Assembly: GCA_029258015.1 (NCBI GenBank)
Contig: JARHZT010000034.1
Span: 1 to 26,244, forward strand
Source of the DNA: Malacoplasma sp.
GTDB lineage: Bacteria > Bacillota_I > Bacilli_A > Mycoplasmatales > Mycoplasmoidaceae
Length of the DNA stretch: 26,244 nucleotides
Direction of reading: 5' to 3'
The notes under the pieces are model-generated. The model made no database searches, was not told the origin of the DNA, and saw only the letters and a program-made list of their open reading frames with translations. Shown here in pieces: positions 18,697 through 26,244 of this stretch; within the stretch, counting starts at the first letter, position 1; each line of letters opens with the position of its first letter. The position numbers were made by a program, and so were the translations under genes.

Positions 18697-19632
18697 TTAC
18701 TCATTTTCAAGTTCATTAACAGCTAAATCATAAACTTTTTTCAAAGCATCTACAGATTTATTAAATGCATTTTTTTCACTAGCTAATAAATTTAATTTTA
18801 ATGGATTAGATCAACCATTCTTATTAACTATAGCAGGTCATCCAACATATAAATTTGATGAACCCTTTGTTATTACAGAAACAGGTAATATAGCATTTTC
18901 ATCTCTTAATATTGCTCTACAAATTCTTGCTAAACAAGCACCTATTCCATAAAATGTTGCTCTTTTTGTATTAATTATTTTATAAGCTTTTGTCATCACA
19001 TTTTTATGAATAGTTTTCTTTTGAGTATCTGTTAATTTTTTATATTTATCTAATGTTATAGATCCAATTGTAACTTGAGAAAATGCAGATATTGATGAAT
19101 CTCCATGTTCACCTATAACATAGGCTTCAATTGAGTTTGGATTAACATCAATCTTGTTAGCAATTTCATGTTTTAATCTTGAAGAATCTAATACAGTTCC
19201 TGAAGGAATAACTTTGTTTTCATGAAATCCTGAATATTTTTGATAGATTTTACCCAATATATCTACAGGGTTTGATGCAATAACTGTACAACCATCAAAA
19301 CCAGTATTTTTAATATTAGTTGCAATTTCTTTCATAATTTTTGCATTTTTATTAATTAATTGCAATCTAGTTTCTCCTGGTTTTTGTGGAACACCAGCCG
19401 TAATAACAATGATATCTGCATCAGCACAATCATCATAATTACCGTGTTTAATTTTTCCAGGAATTGTTAAAATAGCACTAGCATCTTCAAAGTCTCATGT
19501 ATTTCCTTTTGCCAAGTCATCAAATGCATCTATTAAAACATATTCATCAAACAACCCTTGGTTTAATGCTGAATATAAAAATGAAGTTCCAACAGCACCA
19601 CAACCAATTAAAACAACTTTTCTTGTTTTCAT
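18697..19632 (-). CDS. ldh: L-lactate dehydrogenase
   Basis: A 311-residue NAD-dependent 2-hydroxyacid dehydrogenase of the LDH/MDH family. It has the GCGAVGTS dinucleotide motif, the substrate loop AGVPQKPGETR with Q83 (Gln marks lactate rather than malate dehydrogenase) and R89, then D149/R152 in GTVLDSSRLK and the catalytic H176 in GEHGDSS. It reduces pyruvate to lactate and regenerates NAD+ for glycolysis in a fermentative cell. The frame is completed through UGA Trp codons near the C-terminus (YVGWPAI). It lies 24 bases after coaD and 6 before the HAD gene. Confidence 0.94.
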
Positions 19633-19656
19633 ATTTTTTCCTTACTTTATCCTTTT

Positions 19657-20070
19657 CTAACTTTGTTTTTTTAAAATTTTTCGAGAGGAAATTTTTCTAT
19701 TGTTTATATGTGAAAAAAAATAAATAATCTCAAGTTTTTCATAATCAGATTTATAAAGATCATTTAATTTAAGTTCATATTCAAAATCATTAACATCTCT
19801 CATACCTCTAATTATAAAACATGTATTTTTAATTTTTGCAATATCTGAAATCTTACTATCACAAATTATTACTTCTACATTATTTATTTTTAAATCTTTA
19901 ATAGTCTTTTTAACCAATTCATATCTATCTTTTAAATCATCTTTTTTCTTTTCAGGATTAATAGCTACAACTATATAAATAAAATCAAATATCTTTAAAG
20001 CTTTTTGTAATATATCTAAATGTCCTTCATGAAATAATGAAAAAGTTCCAGGAAAAATAGCAGTTTTCAT
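19657..20070 (-). CDS. coaD: Phosphopantetheine adenylyltransferase
   Basis: A 137-residue nucleotidyltransferase that joins 4'-phosphopantetheine and ATP in coenzyme A synthesis. The N-terminal FPGTFSLFHEGHLDIL holds T9 and the HxGH motif (H14, H17). IIRGMRDVNDFEYEL with R88 and R91 matches the conserved RGxRxxxDFEYE region, and the end has ISSRKI. It is shorter than the usual ~160 residues, missing part of the C-terminal helices, and the common GTFDPxH is GTFSLFH. Its only ribosome-binding-like sequence (AGGGA) lies inside the hairpin that ends rpsB, 8 bases upstream of the start. Confidence 0.88.
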   Translation of the reverse strand: MKTAIFPGTFSLFHEGHLDILQKALKIFDFIYIVVAINPEKKKDDLKDRYELVKKTIKDLKINNVEVIICDSKISDIAKIKNTCFIIRGMRDVNDFEYELKLNDLYKSDYEKLEIIYFFSHINNRKISSRKILKKQS

Positions 20071-20078
20071 AATAAAAA

Positions 20079-20105
20079 AATATCCCTAAATAATTTAGGA
20101 ATATT
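20079..20105 (-). terminator. Terminator after rpsB, containing the likely coaD ribosome binding site
   Basis: A 12-base stem (20079-20090 and 20094-20105; one G-U pair on the RNA) with a 3-base loop. On the minus strand it is followed by seven T, a good intrinsic terminator for rpsB. Its 3' arm contains AGGGA, the only Shine-Dalgarno-like sequence before the coaD ATG. Confidence 0.75.
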
Positions 20106-20119
20106 TTAAGACTTTTAAA

Positions 20120-21154
20120 TTATTTTTGATGAAAAACAACTTTTCTTTGCTCAGGTTTTCTCTTAATAATTTCTGGCAATAAGATTTCTTCATCTTTTTT
20201 CTCTACAAATTGTTTTGGTAAACCTTTTGCTTCAGCAATAGCATCACATAAAATACCGATTAATAAATAAACAGATTTTATTGAGTAGTTGTTTGCTGGA
20301 ATTACATAGTCTACTAAATCAGGGTTTGCATTAGTGTTACATATAGCAATAACTGGAATGTCTAATTTCTTAGCTTCTTTAATTGCAATCATTTCCTTTT
20401 CAGGATCTGTTAAGATTAATGCTTTTGGAAGTTCTTTCATAGTTCTAATTCCAGAGAAGAATTTAGCATATTTTTCAGTTTGCTTTTTAATTTCTCCTCT
20501 TTCTTTTTTGTTGTACTTTTCAATTTCTCCATTTTTGTGCATTAAGATTAAGTTATTAAATCTATTTACTGAATTAGTAATAGTTTTAAAGTTAGTTAAT
20601 GTACCACCTAATCATCTTTCATTAATGTAGAAACAGTGAGCTCTTTTAGCTTGATCTTTAACATGGTTTTTAATAATTTTTCCTCTAGTACCAACAATTA
20701 AAATTGGTGAACTATCAGATGTGTTATTCTTTTTAACTAAATCAAATATGAAATTATAAACCTTGTTTAAAGATATAACTGTTTGTAAAAGGTCAATAAT
20801 GTGGTTTGATCCTTTTTTTGTATAAATATATGGTTTCATTTTTGGGTTTCATTTTTTACTTGTTAACCCAATGTGAGCTCCAGTTTCCATTAATTTATTA
20901 ACACTGATAAGCTTTCTATATGGCTTACCGATAATAGCTGGATTTGCATTGATTTTCAGCATAATATTGTTTTCAATTTCTGCAGCTTTTTCTTTATAAG
21001 AAGAAGTTGCAGGAGCTGATTCAGGTTTCTTTTCAGAATCTGTTGAGTCAATATTAGCAGATTTTAAAGAAGTTTTTTTAATTTCATTATTTTCTGCTTT
21101 TACAGTTGTTTTGTTTTCAACTGATCCAACTTTTGCCTCTACCTTTTTTGGCAT
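20120..21154 (-). CDS. rpsB: Ribosomal protein S2 with an ~80-residue N-terminal extension
   Basis: A 344-residue protein. The S2 core starts near residue 81: KLMETGAHIGLTSKKWNPKMK matches the canonical LLExGxHFGHxxxxWNPKM, followed by IIDLLQT, VGTRG and PDLVDYVIPANN. S2 binds the 30S head-body junction and helps place S1 and mRNA. Residues 1-80 are an addition rich in Lys, Glu, Ser and Ala, likely disordered. The Trp in the WNPKM motif and another in NERWLGG are UGA, so the gene is whole only in code 4. A good AAGGAG lies before the ATG at the extended start, supporting translation of the extension. It stands alone between two terminators. Confidence 0.95.
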
Positions 21155-21188
21155 TTTTACTCCTTAAAAATATTTTATAAACAAAATA

Positions 21189-21217
21189 ATTATATAACAC
21201 AAATAAGAAAGTAGTAA
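21189..21217 (-). promoter_or_regulatory. Candidate promoter for rpsB
   Basis: TATAAT on the minus strand at 21189-21194, a 17-base spacer and a -35-like TTACTA at 21212-21217. It sits just after the truA terminator and about 35 bases before the rpsB start, so it is well placed. Confidence 0.5.
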
Positions 21218-21219
21218 AA

Positions 21220-21244
21220 AAGTGTAGTTTTGCATCCTACACTT
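21220..21244 (-). terminator. Terminator after truA
   Basis: An 8-base perfect stem (21220-21227 and 21237-21244) with a 9-base loop, followed on the minus strand by a short T run that overlaps the candidate rpsB -35. It ends the ecfA1-ecfA2-ecfT-truA transcript. Confidence 0.75.
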
Positions 21245-21258
21245 ATACTTTTTAATTT

Positions 21259-21990
21259 TTAATAAATCGTTTCAAATAAATATAATCCACAACCTTTAGC
21301 TTTTAAACAAGAACTTCCTTTTTTAGGATTTAAAAATAATTGATTAATATGATTAAAATCTATTTCATTTTCACTGTATGCAATAAAAGTTGCAATAATC
21401 ATTCTTACCATATTTCTTAAAAAACCTGCACCATTTATAAATATCATGACTCTATTTTTTTCTTCCAATATCTCAATTCTATGTATTGTTCTTATAGTGT
21501 CTTCATTATCAGAAGTACTAAAACTTTTAAAATCTTTTGTTCCTATAAATAAGTCTTTAATGCTATTTATTTTTTCCACATCAAGTTTTTTATTATATTG
21601 AAGTTCATAGTTTTGTCTAAATATATTAAAGTTTCCTGTATTTATTACATAACAATATGTTTTTGATTTTATTGAAAACCTAGAATGAAATGTACTTGGA
21701 ACTTCTTCAATTGATTTGATATATATTCCATTCAACTTATTATTCAAAACTTTTTGAATTTGAAATGGTTCAATATTCGTTTCTTGCTTTAATTTGAAAT
21801 GTATTGTTTGATCAATTGCATGTACATATTTATCAGTTCTTCCAGAACCATAAACATTTATTTTATGATTAAACAATTCTTGCAACGCTTGTTCTATATC
21901 GCCTTGAATTGTTTTTTGGTTTTCTTGTTTAGCATATCCTTTAAAAAATGAACCATCATACATTATTTTTAATTTATATGTTTTACTCAT
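21259..21990 (-). CDS. truA: tRNA pseudouridine(38-40) synthase
   Basis: A 243-residue enzyme that converts uridines at positions 38-40 of the tRNA anticodon stem-loop to pseudouridine. The catalytic aspartate is D53 in GSGRTDKYVHAIDQT, matching the family GRTDxGVHA; the usual glycine after x is tyrosine here. Other markers are KIMYDGSFFKGYAKQ at the start and GAGFLRNMVRMI near the C-terminus. The ATG overlaps the ecfT stop by one base, so it is translated together with the transporter module, an order (ecfA1-ecfA2-ecfT-truA) well conserved in Firmicutes. Confidence 0.96.
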   Translation of the reverse strand: MSKTYKLKIMYDGSFFKGYAKQENQKTIQGDIEQALQELFNHKINVYGSGRTDKYVHAIDQTIHFKLKQETNIEPFQIQKVLNNKLNGIYIKSIEEVPSTFHSRFSIKSKTYCYVINTGNFNIFRQNYELQYNKKLDVEKINSIKDLFIGTKDFKSFSTSDNEDTIRTIHRIEILEEKNRVMIFINGAGFLRNMVRMIIATFIAYSENEIDFNHINQLFLNPKKGSSCLKAKGCGLYLFETIY

Positions 21991-23216
21991 TATAAAATTG
22001 CTAAAACTTCATGAATTCCAAACACATTAACAAATATAGGATTTGGAAGAATTGTTGCTAGTGCTATTAAGATGCCAAACATGAAACAACTTAATGAAAA
22101 TATAATTCAATCAAATGCATATATAGAATACTCTCTATATCTTGTTCTAGCATTTCTTGGATTGTAACATCTTGATTCCATAGCATTTGCTAATTCTCCA
22201 GCCTTTTTAAAAGCTATTGAAAATAAAGGTACAACCAATGATATTAATGAAGTTACTTTATCTTTTAAATTACCATTTTTAAAGTCTAATCCTCTTGAAG
22301 CTTGAGCTTTCATAATTCTATTTGATTCATCAAGCAATGAAGGTATAAATCTTAATCCTAACGCTATTGTTGTACTTCACTCAGTTACTGGTAATCTTAA
22401 AAATCTTAAAGGATTTAAAATATCTTCTAAAGCATTTGTTAATTGAATTGATGATGTTGTTGAAGTTAATATAGTAACTATTAAAATCATTAAAAATATT
22501 TTTATAGTTACAAATAACATCAATGATATTGCTTCAGATGAAAAACCATATCAAGGCGATCTGTAAAAATAAGCATAGAAGTGTGCTTCACCATTTATAT
22601 TAACAACTTCTGTATAATATCTTAATTTACCTAAAACTGAATCTTCATTCGATAATTGTTTAACTAGTTTTGTAAACAAAGCATCACTTGAACTAGAAAC
22701 TTTGATTCCATTACTTAATATTAGTTCATTCCCATTAATTGTTCATAAATCTATAAATCCATTTTTTGAATTTAATGTTATTGAACCTTCTATACCTTGA
22801 ACATTAAATGTAATACTATCCAATCAATGCCCACCATACATAGATCCTTGTACAAATCATTTATTACCTATTAAAGTAGTGTGAATATTATCATCTTTAA
22901 AAAAACTAGGCAATCCAAAAAATGTTAGTTTGGACTCTACATCAAAAACAACTCCAGGACCTTTATAAGTAAATCAATTGACTAGTGTTAGAATAATAGC
23001 CATGAAAATAACAGACTGAATAATGTTTCAAAGTTTTTTTACCGGTAATTTAGCCACAAAATACAACGTTAAACAAAACACTAATAAAACGCTTTGATAA
23101 AAGAAACCAAAAGGAATAAAAATCATAGCAATAACAAAACAAACAGTTAAAAACTTTAATGACGGATTCATTCTATGAATAAAACTATTTTTTACAACAT
23201 ATCCATTAAAATTCAT
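21990..23216 (-). CDS. ecfT: ECF transporter transmembrane subunit EcfT with large insert
   Basis: A 408-residue version of EcfT, the membrane scaffold that links the ATPases to exchangeable vitamin-binding S components; the family norm is about 265. Three membrane segments lie in residues ~20-84. Then comes a soluble, partly beta-like insert of about 140 residues (85-225), followed by membrane and coupling-helix regions. The coupling motifs are seen: ASRGLD (306-311) and ESRCYNP (347-353). At least eight UGA Trp codons join the pieces into one frame. The stop overlaps truA by one base, and ecfA2 ends 11 bases upstream. Some mycoplasma EcfT proteins are known to be long, so the insert may be lineage-typical. 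Confidence 0.9.
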
Positions 23217-23227
23217 TTTCTTACCCT

Positions 23228-24352
23228 TTATTTAATATTCACTATTTTTTTTATAGCTATAACAAGCTGATCAACAGTTTTTGGTTTTTCTTCATATAGT
23301 TTAACAAATCTTTTATCCTTTTCACATAGATTATCTATTAGTTCTATGATGTTAGGTTTTTCCATATTTGTCTTTTCATACAATTCTTTATTTGTAAATA
23401 CTTCATATGGTTCTCCAGAAAAAATAATTTTTCCTTCATCCATAACTATCACTTCATCACCTATCTCTAATACTTGATTCATAGTATGGGTTATCACTAT
23501 GATTGTTTGCCCTCTATTTTTAGCATCCAAAATAACTTGCATCATTTCATGCTCACCTTGTGGATCTAATCCAGCTGTGGGTTCATCAAAAATTAAAATT
23601 TTAGGTTCTATTGCTAATATTCCAGCAATTGCTACTCTTCTTTTTTGACCACCTGATAATTCAAAAGGACTTTTATCCAAAAAGGTTTCATTTAAACCCA
23701 TTTTTGTTAAATATTTAATAGATAATTCATGTGCATAATCATCAGTAGTTTTTGTATTAAATTCTATTCTTTTAACAAACTTTTTAAATTTAGTTTTTAA
23801 AACTACATTTGCATAATCTTTTTTATCATGAATCTTATATTTAAAAATAACTTGTTCGCTTTCAATAAACTTATCAAAATCTTCATAATCATTATTTATA
23901 GAAAGAGAGCTTTTAATTTCATCTCAATGTTTTTGTATTAATGTATTTTTAAGATTTAATATATTTACTTCTTTAGATTTTTGTTGTGGAATACCTAATG
24001 TAAATGGACCAAAAGAAATATCTTTTTCTATAGTTGATTTAAAAAGTTGGTATTCTGGAAATTGAAAAACCATACTTATTATTTTTCTTAGTTCTTTTGT
24101 ATGTTTAATCTTTTTTGATTTATCACTAATATGAAAATTATCTACATATATATTTCCTTGCTTAGATTTTAATAATCCATTAAAGTGAGCTACTAATGTT
24201 GATTTACCACTACCTGAATTTCCAATGATAAAATAGATTTTATTTTCTTTAAAATCATAAGAAAAATTATCAATTGCTTTAAATTCATTTCCATCAGATT
24301 CTTCAAAAACACATGTTAAGTTTTCAACTTTTAATATACTGTTATTATTCAT
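23228..24352 (-). CDS. ecfA2: ECF transporter ATP-binding subunit EcfA2, with insert
   Basis: A 374-residue ABC ATPase, the second ATPase of the energy-coupling module. Motifs in order: Walker A GNSGSGKST (44-52), Q-loop FQFPEYQLF (Q97), signature ELSGGQKRR (231-239), Walker B ILIFDEPTAGLDP and the H-loop VITHTM. Between Q-loop and signature there is an extra charged region (about 125-205) absent from the usual ~285-residue form; it crosses a UGA Trp at residue 143. The ATG is 2 bases after the ecfA1 stop. Order and FQFPEYQLF identify it as EcfA2 rather than EcfA1. Confidence 0.92.
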
Positions 24353-24354
24353 TG

Positions 24355-25188
24355 TTATTTCAACTTTCTAATGTCTTCTATTAACTTATTTTGATCAATA
24401 GTTAAATTAACTGGAACATTATTTTCTTTCAACATTTTTGATAATTTTAAAATAAATGGAAAATCTAGTGCTGATGAATCTAAAAATTCTTCATCTGAAA
24501 ATATTTCTTCTGGTTTACCAACTCTAATAACTTGTCCTTTTTTAAACACAACAACTTTATCAGCATTCAAAACTTCTTCCATATCATGTGTTATAGAAAT
24601 AATAGTTTTTTTTGCATTATGTTTTAAATCAAGCATAATTTCTTTTAGTTCTTTTTTTCCTTTAGGATCTAACATTGATGTAGATTCATCAAAAATTATT
24701 ATTTTAGGATTCATAGCTAAAACTGATGCAATTGCTACTCTTTGTTTTTGTCCTCCTGATAATGCCACAGAATCTTTATGTAACAAATCATCAACATGTA
24801 CTATCTTGGCAGCATTATCTATTATTTCATCCATTTTTGAAGGTTTTACTTTTTTATTTTCTAATCCAAAAGCAATATCATCTCTTGCTGTTAATCCAAT
24901 AAACTGACTATCAGGATTTTGAAAGATAATCCCAACATTATTTCTTAAATGATGAAAGTTTAAATATGTTATAGTTTCCCCATAAATTTTAATTGTTCCT
25001 TCTTGTGGTTTTAAAAGACCAACTAATACCTTAGATATAGTTGATTTTCCACTACCATTATGACCTATTATACAAATATATTCATTTTCATAAATTTCAA
25101 AATTTACACCATTTAAAACATTATTTGTTTTGTCATAACTAAAAACAATATTTTCTAACTCAATTACCTTTTTATTTTTCGATTCCAT
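24355..25188 (-). CDS. ecfA1: ECF transporter ATP-binding subunit EcfA1
   Basis: A 277-residue ABC ATPase of normal length that pairs with EcfA2 to drive vitamin uptake through EcfT and S components. It has Walker A GHNGSGKST, Q-loop FQNPDSQF, signature ALSGGQKQR, Walker B IIIFDESTSMLDP and the H-loop SITHDM. Walker B is followed by S where many ABC proteins have P (DES versus DEP), which is common in EcfA1. There is no strong ribosome binding site before the ATG. It lies 45 bases after the peptidase gene, with no terminator between. Confidence 0.94.
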   Translation of the reverse strand: MESKNKKVIELENIVFSYDKTNNVLNGVNFEIYENEYICIIGHNGSGKSTISKVLVGLLKPQEGTIKIYGETITYLNFHHLRNNVGIIFQNPDSQFIGLTARDDIAFGLENKKVKPSKMDEIIDNAAKIVHVDDLLHKDSVALSGGQKQRVAIASVLAMNPKIIIFDESTSMLDPKGKKELKEIMLDLKHNAKKTIISITHDMEEVLNADKVVVFKKGQVIRVGKPEEIFSDEEFLDSSALDFPFILKLSKMLKENNVPVNLTIDQNKLIEDIRKLK

Positions 25189-25233
25189 ACTTTATATTTT
25201 AACTATTTTTATAGGTTTTAAAAAAATAAAAGA

Positions 25234-26244
25234 TTAAATGACATATGGACTTCATGGGTCTATAATTTCTTCATTTAAATCTTCTATTTTTTTGTTTTCT
25301 ATTACATTAATTAAATTTTCAATATTTTCTTTTGAAACTATTGCTTGATACACATATTTATCAAATCAAGAATCACTCATAGAAAAGTATCCTCAATCAC
25401 CAACATAACAACCTCAGCTGTTGTGCACTTTTCAATTGTCTATGTCGTATTCTTTTATTTTGTCTTTTAGTATTCTTTCATTTTTTAAATCTGAATTGTC
25501 AATTTTATTTTCTAAATTTTTTATATTCACACCCATAATCAACATATTGTGTGAAGGGTTTGCGGTTCTAAAAAATAATTCATCTGTTTTACTTATTTCA
25601 AAAGATGTTTCAAATAATTTATCCACACAAAACATTTTGTTGTCTCAATATCCTATGTTTTTATCTACATATCATGAAGGATCTGAACTAAATAAAATTG
25701 GTTTTTTATTTTTTATTAATTCATTAATTATTAAGTATTTAAAATATGTTTCATTTAAATTTATATGAGTAGATAATTTACTTCCATAAATATTTTTAAT
25801 GTAATTAAATTTATATTTTTTTAATAAATCATTTTTATCATTTGAAACATTTATTATGCTTACATAATCAGACAGTTTTAAATTTACATATTTTCTATAA
25901 AACTCTTGAGGAGTGATATTTTTATCTATGAAATATTTTTTTTCTAATGAATTGTAATCATTGTCAAATTCTGATTCTTTTTTTATTTCTGCACAATATT
26001 GAAAATCAAAAGCCTTCACAGGATTTCCATAAAATGTTTTAAGAATTTTATAAATTTGATTCATTTGTTCTTTTTTAATTTCTTCTAAATTATCAAGACT
26101 TTTATCTTTTTGTGTTCTTAAAATATTTGCAAATTCTTTTAATTTTCAATTCAATAAATAATTAACGTCTTTAGGGTTTGTAGAATGGTATGTGTCTGGC
26201 ATTATATCAAATGGTACAACACCATATTTTTCTATTAAATTTAT
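25234..26244 (-). CDS. pepC: Aminopeptidase C / bleomycin hydrolase family peptidase (N-terminus outside window)
   Basis: The last 336 residues of a C1B cysteine peptidase; the gene runs off the right edge. The match to the family is clear in two places. Near the left of the fragment, YVVPFDIMPDTYHSTN and LLNWKLKEFA correspond to the PepC segment VVPKxxxPDTxxS and LxxKLREFA. Near the end, the catalytic His is in ANPSHNMLIMGV and the Asn in WKVHNSWG, followed by GYFSMSDSWFDKYVYQ. The catalytic Cys should be upstream, outside the window. Such enzymes form hexameric cytosolic peptidases that trim peptides. Seven or more UGA Trp codons occur. It ends SPYVI, shortly after the family's usual end. 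Confidence 0.9.

Overview
**Organism.** The window is very AT-rich, and every long gene is readable only if UGA is read as tryptophan (genetic code 4). Conserved families such as SufB, SufS, MetK, RpsB, EcfT and EF-Ts would otherwise be cut into pieces at UGA codons lying at normal Trp positions. Together with small intergenic gaps and a minimal-type gene set, this points to a Mollicute of the Mycoplasma/Spiroplasma side. A full SUF set, GroES/GroEL, L-lactate dehydrogenase and a bleomycin-hydrolase-like peptidase suggest one of the less reduced lineages. The exact genus cannot be set from the sequence alone. All coordinates use code 4.

**Layout.** Most genes lie on the minus strand, so transcription runs from high to low coordinates. 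From the right edge: a pepC-like peptidase (cut by the window end), ecfA1-ecfA2-ecfT-truA (energy-coupling module plus tRNA pseudouridine synthase), a terminator, rpsB, a terminator, coaD-ldh-HAD hydrolase, tsf, a hairpin, pyrH-frr, a terminator, cdsA. Two plus-strand islands interrupt this: a DEDDh exonuclease gene (12106-13185), and two unknown charged proteins plus an ECF S component (8021-9885). Between the islands lie two minus-strand genes of unknown role (9898-12010), the larger resembling a NagB-type enzyme that has lost its catalytic residues. Further left are metK, groES-groEL, a hairpin, the overlapping sufC-D-S-U-B operon and the first codons of a probable rpsU. No stretch longer than 300 bases lacks a gene. 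I found no tRNA, rRNA, CRISPR array, IS element or phage gene.

**How the genes fit together.** SufS and SufU mobilise sulfur for the SufBCD scaffold. EcfA1/A2/T energise vitamin uptake, and the S component at 9169 is a candidate partner. RpsB, EF-Ts, RRF and TruA serve translation; PyrH, CoaD, MetK and CdsA supply UMP phosphorylation, CoA, S-adenosylmethionine and phospholipid precursors; LDH regenerates NAD+.

**What stands out.** Several housekeeping proteins carry large additions: PyrH has an acidic tail of about 350 residues with a CxCxCxC cluster, RpsB has an 80-residue leader, EcfT has an insert of about 140 residues, and EcfA2 has one of about 80. SufD is only 205 residues. The NagB-like pseudoenzyme with its small partner is the best candidate for an undescribed function. 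The usual rpsB-tsf-pyrH-frr order is broken by coaD-ldh-HAD, and three hairpins sit directly in front of downstream genes.
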